Below, one piece after another: positions 53,738 to 63,365 of a stretch of 64,000 nt of DNA. Within the stretch, counting starts at the first letter, position 1. Each line of letters starts with the position of its first letter. Source of the stretch: Methylophilaceae bacterium (lineage in GTDB: Bacteria; Pseudomonadota; Gammaproteobacteria; Burkholderiales; Methylophilaceae); NCBI GenBank assembly GCA_905339275.1, contig CAJPFK010000001.1:124001-188000 (forward strand), read 5' to 3'. The position numbers and the translations under genes were made by a program. The notes under the pieces are model-generated. The model had not been told where the DNA came from. It ran no database searches and saw only the letters and a list, made by a program, of their open reading frames with translations.

Positions 53738-55611
53738 ACCTCGATACTTTCCAGTTGTTTGCCGGACAGGGCCCTGCGGATGGAGGCATCCATGCGGCGG
53801 CCGGCAAAGGTGCCGGTGGCGGCGTTGAGCGCCCCGGTGGCCTGGCGCAACGATTCCAGGCTGTTCCTGTCACCCATGAGCAGAATTTCAGCCAGGTCGT
53901 AAATCCTGCTCCAGATTTCATCCCACTCCGGTTTGCTGAGCAGTTCATGACCGTCTTCCGCCATGGCGGCCTCGGTTGCATCCAGCAGCCGTCTTGCTTC
54001 GACCTGGGCTTCGCGCAGGGCGCGCATGTCCTTGTCGTGCCCGGCATTGGCGATCCCCGCGTTGAGCATGCCGACGATTTCTGCATCGGTGAGGCCGTAG
54101 GAGGGTTTGACCGTGATGTGGGATTCCACGCCGCTGGTCTGTTCGCGTGCCGATACCGAAAGCAGGCCGTCGGCATCGACCTGGAAAGTCACGCGGATCC
54201 GTGCCGCGCCTGCCACCATCGGCGGAATGCCCCGCAATTCGAAGCTTGCCAGCGAGCGGCACTCGGCCACCAGTTCGCGCTCGCCCTGAACCACATGAAA
54301 GCTCATGGCGGTCTGGCCGTCCTTGAACGTCGTAAAGTCCTGCGCCCTGGCCGTGGGGATGGTGGCGTTGCGCGGGATGATCTTCTCGCTCAGCCCCCCC
54401 ATGGTCTCGATACCCAACGACAGGGGAATCACATCCAGCAGCAGCAGGTCGTTGTCGCTCCGGTTGCCGGCCAGCGCATTGGCCTGGATCGCGGCACCCA
54501 GCGCCACGACCTTGTCCGGGTCAAGATTGGTGAGCGGTTCGCGGAAAAAGAACTCGGTGACCGCCAGCCGCAGGTGCGGCATGCGGGTGGCGCCGCCCAC
54601 CAGCACAACCCCTTGCACCTGCTCCACTTGCAAGGCTGCATCGCGCAGGGCGCGGCGTACCGGGCTGAATGTCCTTGCCAGCAGCGGTCTGGTCAGTTCA
54701 ATGAACATCTCGCGGCTGAGAATGGCATTGACCGGCGTGCCATCGGTCAGCGAACAGCTGATTTCGGTGACGGCAACATCGGTCAGCCGCTCCTTGGCGA
54801 GGCGCGATTCGGTCAGCAGCAGCCGGGTGTCTTCCGCGCTCAGGGCTGCAAGTTTCAGCGTCCCCAGCAACCAGCCGTAAATTGCGTGATCGAAATCGTC
54901 TCCGCCGAGGGTGGAATCGCCACTGGTCGCGAGCACCTCGAACACCCCGCGTGTGAGACGCAGGATGGAGAAATCGAAAGTACCGCCGCCCAGGTCGTAG
55001 ACGCAGTACACGCCCTCGCTCGCATTATCCAGTCCGTAGGCAATGGCGGCTGCGGTTGGCTCATTAAGCAGGCGCAATACCGTGATGCCGGCCAGGCGCG
55101 CGGCATCCTTGGTGGCCTGGCGCTGGGCATCGTCAAAGTAGGCGGGGACGGTGATGACCGCGCCCGACAATTCACCGCCCAGGCTTTCCTCGGCGCGCAG
55201 GCGCAATACCTTGAGAATTTCGGCTGAAATTTCGATGGGGCTGCGCTCGCCGGCCGCAGTCTGCAGTTTCACCATCCCCGGAGATTCCAGGAACCGGTAA
55301 GGCAGGCTGGCTCTGGCGGCGATGTCGTTTATTCCGCGGCCCATGAAACGCTTGACGGAAACAATCGTGTTGCGTGGGTCCTTGGCGGCATCGTTGCGGG
55401 CATTCCAGCCGACATCGATGCTGCCGTCGCCGGCATAATGCACTACCGACGGCAACAGGGCGCGGCCGGATTCATCGGGCAATACTTCGGCAATGCCGCT
55501 GCGTACCGAAGCGACAAGGGAATGCGTGGTGCCGAGATCGATGCCTACCGCCAGGCGGTGCTGGTGCGGTGCGGCGCTCTGGCCAGGTTCGACGATTTGG
55601 AGTAAGGCCAT
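53734..55611 (-). CDS. hscA: Fe-S cluster chaperone HscA (Hsp70 type)
   Basis: This Hsp70-type ATPase binds the LPPVK motif of IscU and promotes cluster transfer. The ATPase domain shows [37 protein letters not shown] and [13 protein letters not shown], and the substrate domain follows from [16 protein letters not shown]. It is 625 residues long, as in other HscA proteins. The start overlaps the hscB stop by one base. Confidence 0.96.
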   Translation of the reverse strand: MALLQIVEPGQSAAPHQHRLAVGIDLGTTHSLVASVRSGIAEVLPDESGRALLPSVVHYAGDGSIDVGWNARNDAAKDPRNTIVSVKRFMGRGINDIAARASLPYRFLESPGMVKLQTAAGERSPIEISAEILKVLRLRAEESLGGELSGAVITVPAYFDDAQRQATKDAARLAGITVLRLLNEPTAAAIAYGLDNASEGVYCVYDLGGGTFDFSILRLTRGVFEVLATSGDSTLGGDDFDHAIYGWLLGTLKLAALSAEDTRLLLTESRLAKERLTDVAVTEISCSLTDGTPVNAILSREMFIELTRPLLARTFSPVRRALRDAALQVEQVQGVVLVGGATRMPHLRLAVTEFFFREPLTNLDPDKVVALGAAIQANALAGNRSDNDLLLLDVIPLSLGIETMGGLSEKIIPRNATIPTARAQDFTTFKDGQTAMSFHVVQGERELVAECRSLASFELRGIPPMVAGAARIRVTFQVDADGLLSVSAREQTSGVESHITVKPSYGLTDAEIVGMLNAGIANAGHDKDMRALREAQVEARRLLDATEAAMAEDGHELLSKPEWDEIWSRIYDLAEILLMGDRNSLESLRQATGALNAATGTFAGRRMDASIRRALSGKQLESIEV

Positions 55612-56141
55612 CAGCTATCCAGTTGATCCAATGCGTTGTAGATTTCAGCGCGCAGCTTTTCGTAAAAACTCAGTTCATTCACGCGTTGCATGGCGGATTC
55701 CAGATTGCCGTGATCATCCAGGTCACTGGCCAGTTCCTGTTCGTGCGCAACGATCTTGTGGCGCAGGCGGCGCGATAAGGCCTCCAGTGCTGCAACATCG
55801 TTTGCCCTGCAGGCTTCTTCAATCGCTTCGCGCCATTCCATTTGCGACATCAGGAACGCAGGCGACATGGCGACCGAAACCTCGGGTTCGGATTTGCTCG
55901 CCAGCGCAATCAGGCATTGCGCGCGGGTGACCGGATGACGCAGCGCCTGATAGCCGTCATTGACCGTAGTGGAAAGCTGCAGCGCCATGCGGCGTTCGCT
56001 TTCGCCATGGCTGGCATGGCGGTCGGGATGCAGTTCGGCCTGCAGGCGACGGAATGACAGCTCCAGGCTGTCCAGGTCGATGGAAAACCGTGGCGGCAGG
56101 CCGAAAAGCTTGAAATAGTCGGTGCCGGCTAGCGATTCCAT
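55611..56141 (-). CDS. hscB: Fe-S cluster co-chaperone HscB (J-type)
   Basis: HscB brings IscU to HscA. The J domain has the HPD motif in [38 protein letters not shown], and the C-terminal part (about 90-176) is the IscU-binding helix bundle. It is 176 residues long. It lies 66 bases after iscA. Confidence 0.94.
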   Translation of the reverse strand: MESLAGTDYFKLFGLPPRFSIDLDSLELSFRRLQAELHPDRHASHGESERRMALQLSTTVNDGYQALRHPVTRAQCLIALASKSEPEVSVAMSPAFLMSQMEWREAIEEACRANDVAALEALSRRLRHKIVAHEQELASDLDDHGNLESAMQRVNELSFYEKLRAEIYNALDQLDS

Positions 56142-56207
56142 GGCTTGAGCATCCTGAAAACCTGCTGATCTGCGGCGGGATGGTTCATGAGCGAATCCGC
56201 GTCCCGG

Positions 56208-56531
56208 TCAGACGCTGAAGCTCTCGCCGCAGCCGCAGTTGGCTTTTGCATTGGGGTTGTTGAACTTGAAGCCTTCGTTCAACCCCTCTTTTGCGAAATC
56301 CAGCTCGGTGCCATCAAGATAGGCCAGGCTGGTCGGGTCGACCAGCACCTTGACGCCGTTGCTGTCGAAAATCACGTCCTCAGGCGCAGCCTCGTCGACA
56401 AACTCCAGCGTATACGCCATGCCGGAACAGCCGGAGGTTTTGACTCCCAGGCGTAGCCCTATGCCCTTGCCGCGGCTGGCAAGGAATTTCTGCACGCGTG
56501 CGGCGGCAGTTGCGGTCAATGTCACAGCCAT
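56208..56531 (-). CDS. iscA: A-type iron-sulfur carrier IscA
   Basis: IscA carries iron or clusters during assembly. The Cys residues are in [19 protein letters not shown] and [11 protein letters not shown]. At 107 residues from ATG 56531 it is family-typical. It directly follows an ErpA-type gene, an extra A-type carrier not present in the classical isc operon. Confidence 0.94.
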   Translation of the reverse strand: MAVTLTATAAARVQKFLASRGKGIGLRLGVKTSGCSGMAYTLEFVDEAAPEDVIFDSNGVKVLVDPTSLAYLDGTELDFAKEGLNEGFKFNNPNAKANCGCGESFSV

Positions 56532-56539
56532 CTTGCCTC

Positions 56540-56887
56540 CTATACCGAAAACGAGCTGCCGCAACCACAGGTGGAAGTGGCATTCGGGTTGGTAATCACG
56601 AAGCGGGCGCCTTCCAGGCCTTCCTGGTAATCAATGGTGGCCCCCACCAGGTACTGGTAACTCATGGCATCGACCAGCAGGGTGACGCCATCTTTTTCCA
56701 TCGCCGTATCGTCTTCAGCTACCTGGTCGTCGAAAGCGAAGCTGTATTGGAAACCGGAGCAACCGCCTCCCGTCACATACACCCGCAACTTGAGGTTGGT
56801 GTCGCCTTCCTCGGCAATCATTTCGCCCACCTTGCTGGCGGCGCTGGCAGTGAAAATAATCGGGTCCAACATTGCAGTTTCTGGCAT
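56540..56887 (-). CDS. erpA: A-type iron-sulfur carrier ErpA
   Basis: This second A-type carrier is of ErpA type: [84 protein letters not shown] closely follows ErpA. ATG 56887 gives 115 residues. Its place inside an isc operon, between iscU and iscA, is unusual, since erpA is mostly a single gene. Confidence 0.9.
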   Translation of the reverse strand: MPETAMLDPIIFTASAASKVGEMIAEEGDTNLKLRVYVTGGGCSGFQYSFAFDDQVAEDDTAMEKDGVTLLVDAMSYQYLVGATIDYQEGLEGARFVITNPNATSTCGCGSSFSV

Positions 56888-56906
56888 TTCTGACTCCTTG
56901 GCTGGG

Positions 56907-57326
56907 TTAGGCTGCGGGCTTGCAGGCTTCATAGCCTGTATCTTCAGTGGCATTCTTGCTGCGGTAGTCGTCGATGGCTGCCCGAATGGCGTCTTCAGCC
57001 AGAACCGAGCAATGGATTTTTACCGGCGGCAGCGCAAGCTCTTCCGCGATATGCGTGTTCTTGATATCCAGCGCCTGGTCCAGCGTCTTACCCTTGAGCA
57101 TTTCGGTGACCAGCGAGGATGACGCGATTGCAGAGCCGCAGCCGTAAGTCTTGAATTTGGCATCTTCGATGACGCCCATTTCATTCACCTTGATTTGCAG
57201 TTTCATGATGTCGCCACAGGCCGGCGCGCCGACCATGCCCGTGCCGATATCGTGATTTTCCTGGTCGAAAGAGCCGACATTCCGCGGGTTTTCGTAGTGA
57301 TCCAGTACCTTGTCGCTGTATGCCAT
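56907..57326 (-). CDS. iscU: Fe-S cluster scaffold IscU
   Basis: This is the scaffold on which [2Fe-2S] clusters are built. The three Cys and one Asp are in [23 protein letters not shown] and [20 protein letters not shown] is the HscA recognition motif. It is 139 residues long. As no nifU exists in the window, IscU may feed clusters to nitrogenase. Confidence 0.96.
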   Translation of the reverse strand: MAYSDKVLDHYENPRNVGSFDQENHDIGTGMVGAPACGDIMKLQIKVNEMGVIEDAKFKTYGCGSAIASSSLVTEMLKGKTLDQALDIKNTHIAEELALPPVKIHCSVLAEDAIRAAIDDYRSKNATEDTGYEACKPAA

Positions 57327-57353
57327 GATGTGTTCTCCTTGTGCTGTGCTGAT

Positions 57354-58601
57354 TTAGGCGGCTGCCGTTGCCGGGTCGCGATGCGATTCGGTGCCATGCA
57401 CCCAACTGACCGAAGCGATATCGATACCAGCCTTGAACATGTCCCATAACGGAGATAATGCGCGTAGCTTGTCCACCTTCTCGCGCAGCAGGCGGATGGC
57501 ATAATCAACATCCTGTTCCGTGGTGTAACGGCCGATGCTGAAACGTATGGAAGAATGCGCCAGCTCATCCTCGCGCCCGATCGCCCGCAGTACGTAGGAA
57601 GGCTCCAGGCTGGATGAGGTACAGGCCGAGCCGCTGGAGACCGCCAGATCCTTGACTGCCATCATCAGCGATTCCCCTTCGACATAGTTGAAACTGACAT
57701 TCAGGTTATGCGGCACGCGCCGGTCCAGGTCGCCGTTGAGATACACCTCTTCAATGCCGGAAAGTCCTGCCCATAGCCTGTCCCGCAACATCCGGATACG
57801 CTCGTTCTCTGCATGCATTTCTTCCTGCGCGATACGGAATGCCTCGCCCATGCCGACAATCTGGTGTGTCGGCAGCGTGCCTGAACGAAAGCCGCGCTCA
57901 TGACCGCCGCCATGCATCTGGGCCTCCAGGCGCATGCGGGGTTTGCGGCACACATACAGCGCGCCGATGCCTTTGGGCCCGTAAGTCTTGTGGGCCGAGA
58001 AACTCATCAAGTCCACCGGCAATGTTCGCAGGTCAATATCGACCTTGCCTGTCGCCTGAGCGGCATCGACATGGAACACGATGTTTTTCTCGCGGCAGAT
58101 GGCGCCTATCGCCGCGATATCCTGGATCACGCCGATTTCGTTGTTGACCAGCATGACAGACACCAGAATCGTATCCGGCCGAATGGCGGCCTTGAATGCC
58201 TCCAGGTCAAGCAGGCCGTTTTCCTGCGGCGCAAGATATGTTGCGCTGAATCCCTGGCGCTCCAGCTCCCGCACCGTGTCCAGCACTGCCTTATGTTCGG
58301 TTTTGACTGTAATCAGGTGTTTGCCCCTGGCTGCGTAGAAATTCGCCGCGCCCTTGATCGCGAGGTTGTTCGACTCGGTTGCGCCGCTGGTCCAGACGAT
58401 TTCCCTGGGGTCGCAACCTACCAGGGACGCAACCTGCTCGCGCGCGGTTTCCACGGCTTTTTCCGCTTCCCATCCAAAAGCATGGCTGCGTGAAGCGGGG
58501 TTGCCGAAGTACTCGCTCAGATAAGGGATCATTTTTTCTCCAACGCGAGCATCTACTGGTGTCGTGGCAGAGTAATCAAGGTATATGGGCAGTTGGTTCA
58601 T
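57354..58601 (-). CDS. iscS: Cysteine desulfurase IscS
   Basis: This PLP cysteine desulfurase is of IscS type. The PLP Lys is in [17 protein letters not shown] and the persulfide Cys in [21 protein letters not shown]. It is 415 residues long; the C-terminus ([30 protein letters not shown]-like) is IscS-specific with a slightly longer Ala-rich end. It is the first gene of the isc operon and no iscR precedes it. A good sigma-54 promoter lies 39 bases upstream. Confidence 0.96.
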   Translation of the reverse strand: MNQLPIYLDYSATTPVDARVGEKMIPYLSEYFGNPASRSHAFGWEAEKAVETAREQVASLVGCDPREIVWTSGATESNNLAIKGAANFYAARGKHLITVKTEHKAVLDTVRELERQGFSATYLAPQENGLLDLEAFKAAIRPDTILVSVMLVNNEIGVIQDIAAIGAICREKNIVFHVDAAQATGKVDIDLRTLPVDLMSFSAHKTYGPKGIGALYVCRKPRMRLEAQMHGGGHERGFRSGTLPTHQIVGMGEAFRIAQEEMHAENERIRMLRDRLWAGLSGIEEVYLNGDLDRRVPHNLNVSFNYVEGESLMMAVKDLAVSSGSACTSSSLEPSYVLRAIGREDELAHSSIRFSIGRYTTEQDVDYAIRLLREKVDKLRALSPLWDMFKAGIDIASVSWVHGTESHRDPATAAA

Positions 58602-58639
58602 GAGGAGCGTCTCGCGGGAAGAGTATTCAACCTTAATCT

Positions 58640-58655
58640 AGCAATCGCCATGCCA
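58640..58655 (-). promoter_or_regulatory. Sigma-54 promoter of the isc operon
   Basis: On the minus strand: TGGCATGGCGATTGCT, GG and GC 12 bases apart, start site near 58629, leader about 28 bases before the iscS ATG. Confidence 0.82.
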
Positions 58656-58738
58656 TAAAAAAATAGTTATTCAACTACATGATTTATCTATGTAAATTAA
58701 AATATCCGCAGAACCCTCCCTTCACATTTTGTCGTGAT

Positions 58739-58754
58739 TGTCAGGTTGGCTACA
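58739..58754 (-). promoter_or_regulatory. NifA-type upstream site of the isc operon
   Basis: TGT-N10-ACA, 83 bases upstream of the -24 element. The inner bases lack the GCGACA arm, so this site is weaker than those at nifB or fixA. Confidence 0.55.
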
Positions 58755-58990
58755 AAAAATTCGCTACAATTTTTCCCCGGTTGAGCCTCTTTCCTGTGAT
58801 GTCCGTCAACATCCGATTCTGTCCTGGACTTCATCCCAATTCCGGCACGATTGCCCGCCAGATGGCAGGTGGCACAAGACATGAGATAAGTGCATCGGCC
58901 AACAGCCATGTCCTTGGGCACCGGATGCATATTTCCGGGTTGCGCAGCCTATCCCTTATAATCACGTATTCCCATTTTTTAGAGCATCGT

Positions 58991-59332
58991 ATGTCGACTA
59001 TTCCAGCTTGCCCCCAATGTGCCATGGAGAATACCTATCCTGATGGCGAAAACTATGTCTGTGCAGACTGCGGTTATGAATGGCCGATAAGCGCGACGGC
59101 AGACACGGATGCCGCAGAAGAGTCGGTCGTCAGGGATGCGAATGGCAATGTGCTGAACGATGGCGATTCCGTCGTGCTTATCAAGGACCTGAAAGTCAAA
59201 GGCTCATCCATCACCCTGAAAATGGGTACCAAGGTCAAAAGCATTCGCCTGGCCAGTGGCGATCATGAAGTTGACTGCAAGACGGATGCAGGCAGCTTTA
59301 TGTTGAAAGCCTGCTTCCTGCGAAAGGCCTGA
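58991..59332 (+). CDS. PhnA/YjdM-type zinc ribbon protein
   Basis: This 113-residue protein has an N-terminal zinc ribbon (CPQCAMENTYPDGENYVCADCGYEW) and a C-terminal beta-barrel-like part (VVRDANGNVLNDGDSVVLIKDLKVKGSSITLKMGTKVKSIRL). This is the PhnA/YjdM family, historically named after alkylphosphonate use but of unclear function. ATG 58991 is used; the long upstream reading is not coding. Confidence 0.88.
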   Translation: MSTIPACPQCAMENTYPDGENYVCADCGYEWPISATADTDAAEESVVRDANGNVLNDGDSVVLIKDLKVKGSSITLKMGTKVKSIRLASGDHEVDCKTDAGSFMLKACFLRKA

Positions 59333-59507
59333 ATACCGGCCTGGTCCCGGCGCTTGAGGCTCCATCCGAGTACGGAAAGCGCATGGTCTGAATGGACGAA
59401 TGCAAGGCGATCGGTTTCATCCCGAATGCTGGTGCTCGATCTTGCTTCCTCGATAAAGCATTTGGGCATGGCAGGGTCCTACCGGTTGCCGGAATTGAAC
59501 TTGGAAA

Positions 59508-60116
59508 CTAAGGAGCGGGAGGCCAGTTTCCCAGTACCATTTGCACGACCTCCAGTAATTCATTTTTCGTTGCGCCGCTGGTTGCCTGCACAGACATGCC
59601 CTGGTGAACCGTAGCGACGAATCTGGCTAATACCGCGGCATTCGCGTTTTCAGGCAAATCCCGCTGCTCCTTTGCCTGCTCGAAGCGCTGGCGCAAAGCG
59701 TCTTCATAAGCCTTTCTATGAAAAGCCAGTTCCTGCTGGATGATTTCCGAACCCTGTCCGCAAGTCAGTGCGCCCTGAATCACCAGGCATCCGCGCGGAT
59801 TATGCAGGCCGGTCAGTAAATTGGCCGATTCCGTCAGAAACTTCTCAACCACCTTGCGGGCCGTTGGTTCTTTCAATGACTCCGCAACATACGCCACAGG
59901 CCCGGCAAGATACCTTTGCAACGCCTTGCGAAAGAGCGCTTCCTTGCTTCCGAAGGCACCATAAAGGCTGGGCTTGTTGATGCCCATCGCTTCAGTCAAT
60001 ACCGCCATGGAAGCGCCTTCATAACCGTGCGACCAGAATACCTGCATCGCCTTTTCCAGCGCTTCCTCGTGATTGAAGGCAGGCGGGCGGCCACGCTGCT
60101 TGTGTGTTGTCGTCAT
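59508..60116 (-). CDS. TetR/AcrR family transcriptional regulator
   Basis: This 202-residue repressor has an N-terminal helix-turn-helix (EEALEKAMQVFWSHGYEGASMAVLTEAMGINKPSLYGAFGSKEALFRKAL) and a ligand domain with CLVIQGALTCG and AVLARFVATVHQGMSVQATSGATKNELLEVV, as in the TetR C-terminal region. It is divergent from an SDR gene; two TACC-N4-GGTA palindromes lie between them, so it likely represses both itself and the SDR gene. Confidence 0.9.
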   Translation of the reverse strand: MTTTHKQRGRPPAFNHEEALEKAMQVFWSHGYEGASMAVLTEAMGINKPSLYGAFGSKEALFRKALQRYLAGPVAYVAESLKEPTARKVVEKFLTESANLLTGLHNPRGCLVIQGALTCGQGSEIIQQELAFHRKAYEDALRQRFEQAKEQRDLPENANAAVLARFVATVHQGMSVQATSGATKNELLEVVQMVLGNWPPAP

Positions 60117-60155
60117 GTCCATGATGTCTGGAAATTGATTAATGTATCAATATTA

Positions 60156-60167
60156 TACCTATCGGTA
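60156..60167. promoter_or_regulatory. TetR operator 1
   Basis: TACCTATCGGTA, palindromic TACC-N4-GGTA, between the TetR and SDR genes. Confidence 0.7.
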
Positions 60168-60176
60168 AATAATTTG

Positions 60177-60205
60177 TTGACAATCCTTGATGTCGTAATT
60201 ATTAT
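60177..60205 (+). promoter_or_regulatory. Sigma-70 promoter of the SDR gene
   Basis: TTGACA, 17 bases, TATTAT: a strong housekeeping promoter placed between the two TetR operators. Confidence 0.72.
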
Positions 60206-60210
60206 TAATT

Positions 60211-60222
60211 TACCAATCGGTA
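60211..60222. promoter_or_regulatory. TetR operator 2
   Basis: TACCAATCGGTA, second copy of the palindrome, covering the expected start of transcription of the SDR gene. Confidence 0.7.
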
Positions 60223-60268
60223 CATTAATAGACTTTTTATCATGCATGACATGATTCTGGAGAAAACA

Positions 60269-61012
60269 ATGATTACGCAAGACAGCAAGGTAGCATTTAT
60301 TACCGGAGCAAATCGCGGTATAGGATTCGAGACAGCCAAAGGACTCGGCGAACTGGGCATCACGGTCGTCATTGGTGCGCGGGATATCGCCAAAGGCGAG
60401 GATGCGGCAAAACGACTTCGCGGTCTGGGCATCAGGGCTGAAGCGATCCATTACGATGCGACCCAGGACCAGTCGGCGGATGCCGCTTTTGCCTACCTGG
60501 ACCGGAATTTCGGCAAACTCGACATTCTGGTCAACAACGCAGGCATCCTGAAGGAGCAGCTTGTGGGCGGAAACAACAGCAGTTCGGTCAGCAAGGAAAT
60601 CCTGCAAGATACGTTTCAAACCAATCTTTTCGCCGTGATTGAATTGACGCAGAAACTATTGCCACTTATCAAACTGGCCCCCGCCGGCCGTATCGTCAAC
60701 CTGTCCAGCATCCTGGCTTCACTGACATTGCACAGCATGCCGGATTCGCCTATAGACCCGGCAAAAGGGTTTGCATATAACGCATCAAAATCGGCACTCA
60801 ATGCCTATACGATTCATCTGGCCCATGAACTTCGGGAGACCAATATCAAGGTGAATTCTGCGCATCCCGGCTGGGTGAAGACCGAACTCGGCGGGGCCGA
60901 TGCACCAATGGAAGTCGCCGATAGCGGAAAGACCAGCGTACGGCTGGCAACGCTGGATGAAACCGGTCCAAGCGGCGGGTTCTTTCATGAGGAAGATACC
61001 TTGCCCTGGTAG
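60269..61012 (+). CDS. Short-chain dehydrogenase/reductase
   Basis: This NAD(P)-dependent oxidoreductase has the nucleotide motif ITGANRGIGFETAKGLGELG, the NNAGI segment, the Ser in VNLSSILASL and the catalytic YNASKSALN (Y-x3-K). The 247-residue length is typical. ATG 60269 with GGAG upstream. The substrate is unknown; a reactive carbonyl or aldehyde inducing the TetR system is likely. Confidence 0.9.
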   Translation: MITQDSKVAFITGANRGIGFETAKGLGELGITVVIGARDIAKGEDAAKRLRGLGIRAEAIHYDATQDQSADAAFAYLDRNFGKLDILVNNAGILKEQLVGGNNSSSVSKEILQDTFQTNLFAVIELTQKLLPLIKLAPAGRIVNLSSILASLTLHSMPDSPIDPAKGFAYNASKSALNAYTIHLAHELRETNIKVNSAHPGWVKTELGGADAPMEVADSGKTSVRLATLDETGPSGGFFHEEDTLPW

Positions 61013-61085
61013 AAAGGTATTTTCTTTACCGGAAAGCCCTGCCGGCAGGTCGGGCTTCCCAAAAACCTTGTCGTTAAGCCAATTT

Positions 61086-61328
61086 ATGAGAAAAATAATT
61101 TCAAATCGTTATCGCGGAATCCTGTTCGCTTTCATCATGTCCTGCAGTACCGCGATGATTGTATCCGCCATCATCATTTATCTGCATGGGGCAGCAGACA
61201 AGGCCTTCTTGAAGGTATGGCTTGAAGCGTTTCTGACGGCATGGCCAATCGTTTTTATATCAATACTGGTGATCGCGCCCCAGGTGCACAGGTTCCTGAA
61301 TCTGTTCGTGGAAGACGAAACAGCATGA
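61086..61328 (+). CDS. DUF2798 membrane protein, 80 aa
   Basis: This small protein has two helices (GILFAFIMSCSTAMIVSAIIIYL and LEAFLTAWPIVFISILVIAPQVHRFL), typical of DUF2798. It begins 73 bases after the SDR gene and may be part of its operon. Function unknown. Confidence 0.75.
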   Translation: MRKIISNRYRGILFAFIMSCSTAMIVSAIIIYLHGAADKAFLKVWLEAFLTAWPIVFISILVIAPQVHRFLNLFVEDETA

Positions 61329-61540
61329 CAAGCAACTGCTATCCGGCATGAATTGAAATCAGGATATCCCTGAAATTCCCGGTCTTGCCTTGCAGCAAAA
61401 CGGCCCGGCACGTGGGGGATGTCGCGTTTCGTCAGGCTATGCGCGATAACGGCTGCGATCTGGCCCAGGTATTACAAACCCCTGCCGGATAAGGCATTCA
61501 GGCAAGTGCTTTAAATAAACCATAAACATGAGATACAAAT

Positions 61541-62047
61541 TTAATGGTCAGCACTTACAAATACCCCCTGGTCGGCATCACTGAGCAGTTTAAGTAAATC
61601 AGCGCCTTTAAGTGACAAGGCAAACCCCAGAACGCCACTGCCGATGACTACCGTTTCATAGCCTTTCACACTGCTATCGACCAATATTTTGATGTCCTTT
61701 GGCAGCGCGATAGGCGGGACAGCACCCACAACATATCCTGTGGCTTCAAGTACTTCATCAAACTCTGCCATGCGACATTTACGCTCATTTAAATGTTTGC
61801 GCAATACTCCCCAGTCGGCACGACCGCCACCTGCAACAGCCAATAGAACAAACTTGTCCGAGGCTGTTTTAAACAACACGCTTCTTACGACCGATTGTGG
61901 ATCTATTCCTTGCTTTAAAAGCAATTCCTCCAGATTCCTGACAGGTTTTTTATCCTCTGTTAATGGTATTTCCATCACATCATAAGGAATGCTTTCTTGC
62001 TGTAGCAGGTCAATGACAGGGGAATTAATGGATATACTCATAATCAA
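61541..62047 (-). CDS. YbaK/EbsC-type aminoacyl-tRNA deacylase
   Basis: YbaK-type proteins remove wrongly attached amino acids from tRNA. The pattern is SIPYDVMEIPLTEDKKPVRNLEELLLKQGIDPQSVVRSVLFK, VGAVPPIALPKDIKILVDSSVKGYETVVIGSGVLGFALSLKGADLLKLL, 168 residues. A second ATG two codons later is possible. Lower GC content than the nif genes is apparent here. Confidence 0.85.
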   Translation of the reverse strand: MIMSISINSPVIDLLQQESIPYDVMEIPLTEDKKPVRNLEELLLKQGIDPQSVVRSVLFKTASDKFVLLAVAGGGRADWGVLRKHLNERKCRMAEFDEVLEATGYVVGAVPPIALPKDIKILVDSSVKGYETVVIGSGVLGFALSLKGADLLKLLSDADQGVFVSADH

Positions 62048-62188
62048 TCACTTCAAGTTAATTCAACCATATTATTACGATTCGAGTTCTGGCATCTTAG
62101 CTCTGATTAAATTTTATAGTCCGCTCTGGGGCAATAAACGACGTTCATCCAAGAGCCTGCTTGCAATTCTTGATGCTTAATAAATAAA

Positions 62189-62219
62189 AAAGGCTGACTT
62201 CCCTATGGAATCAGCCTTT
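62189..62219 (-). terminator. Terminator of the tRNA-Arg gene
   Basis: AAAGGCTGA-c-TTCC / GGAA-TCAGCCTTT hairpin; read on the minus strand it is followed by TTTTTATTTA. Confidence 0.85.
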
Positions 62220-62228
62220 CTGCTTTTA

Positions 62229-62305
62229 TGGCGCGCCCGACAGGAGTCGAACCTGTGACCTTTGGCTTCGGAAACCAACACTCTATCCAACTGAGCTACG
62301 GGCGC
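62229..62305 (-). tRNA. tRNA-Arg (CCG)
   Basis: This is a 77-base tRNA read on the minus strand. The acceptor stem GCGCCCG pairs with CGGGCGC, the anticodon loop TTCCGAA gives anticodon CCG, the T-arm is GGTTCGAATCC, and CCA is encoded at the 3' end. It decodes CGG (arginine). Confidence 0.96.
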
Positions 62306-62418
62306 GTAACGGGGATCAACTGTGACGGATTATAGCAAAGGCCCTCAAGCTTGTCCTTTTGTCTGGATTACCTTCCCAGTATAATCATGTCTTCGAAAAC
62401 GTTTAGGTATTGTCTATC

Positions 62419-63303
62419 ATGAGTGATCAGCATCAGGATTTCCCGAAGACCAGCATATCGCAGGTACTGGCGGCGATTATAGGCAGTTTGATTGCGCCTG
62501 TTCTTGTGATCATACTTATTGTTAAATTATTCATGGGGGTTGATGCCAGTCATATCGAGGATGCTGATCCCGCTGTCAGTGCCGCTAAGGTTGAGGAACG
62601 GATCAAGCCCGTTGCCGTGGTGGATGTGGCGGAAGTCGCCGGTGCCAAAGTGGACATGACGGGTGATGTGGTTTACGAGAAAAACTGTCTGGCCTGTCAC
62701 ACCAGCGGTGCCTTGGGTGCGCCCATGCTGGGTAATAAGGCGGCGTGGGGGCCGCGTATTGCGCAAGGTTACGAGACATTGATCAAGCATGCGATCGAAG
62801 GTATCCGCCAGATGCCGGCGCGTGGTGGCAATCCTGATCTGACAGATGGCGAAATTGCCAATGCCGTGGCTTACATGGCGAATGAGGCAGGAGCCAGGTT
62901 TAATCCTCCGGCTGCCGCTGCGCCTGTTGAAGAAGAGGCGGTTGCAGCACCCATTGAAGAAACCGCTGTAGCCAAGGCCGCGCCAGCCCCTGCAGCGGAA
63001 GAAAAATCCAGCCCGGCTGCCGCTGTGGCGACGGAGCCTGTCGCCAGCATCGGCAAGGCCGGTGAGCAGACCTTCCAGGCGGTTTGCGCCATGTGCCACA
63101 ATTCGGGCCTGATGGGCGCACCTAAAGTTGGCGATAAGGCCGGTTGGGCGCCGCGTATTGCCCAGGGTAAGGATACCCTGATTCAACATGGCATCAAGGG
63201 TATACGCATGATGCCGGCCAAAGGCGGCAATCCTGGCTTGAGCGATGATGAGGTTGCACAGGCCGTGATCTACATGGCCAATGAGAGTGGTGCAAGCTTC
63301 TAG
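62419..63303 (+). CDS. Diheme c5-type cytochrome
   Basis: A membrane helix near the N-terminus (VLAAIIGSLIAPVLVIILIVKLF) anchors a periplasmic part with two cytochrome c domains: CLACH (with MPARGGNPDL after it) and CAMCH (with MMPAKGGNPGL). The two domains are near copies separated by an Ala-, Pro- and Glu-rich linker (about 160-215). It is 294 residues long. It could pass electrons to the cytochrome oxidase, but no partner is adjacent. Confidence 0.9.
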   Translation: MSDQHQDFPKTSISQVLAAIIGSLIAPVLVIILIVKLFMGVDASHIEDADPAVSAAKVEERIKPVAVVDVAEVAGAKVDMTGDVVYEKNCLACHTSGALGAPMLGNKAAWGPRIAQGYETLIKHAIEGIRQMPARGGNPDLTDGEIANAVAYMANEAGARFNPPAAAAPVEEEAVAAPIEETAVAKAAPAPAAEEKSSPAAAVATEPVASIGKAGEQTFQAVCAMCHNSGLMGAPKVGDKAGWAPRIAQGKDTLIQHGIKGIRMMPAKGGNPGLSDDEVAQAVIYMANESGASF

Positions 63304-63365
63304 GCAAATCCCAATTTCCGCAGACTTGCTTTCCAAAACGGCTGCGGAATTCCTCGACTGATCCT

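Larger units (their letters stand above)
58602..58990. other. Divergent region between iscS and the phnA-like gene (389 bases)
   Basis: No gene is seen; the open frames here show no domain. The iscS side holds a -24/-12 promoter and a TGT-N10-ACA site. I see no IscR-type site. The phnA-like side has no clear promoter match that I could define. Confidence 0.55.

Noticed and set aside
53755-55227. 490-codon open frame antisense to hscA
   Set aside because: The hscA protein is complete and conserved; the antisense product is low in hydrophobic core pattern and has no motif.
61989-62180. 63-codon open frame after YbaK
   Set aside because: It starts inside the ybaK gene on the other strand and shows no family pattern or good start signal.
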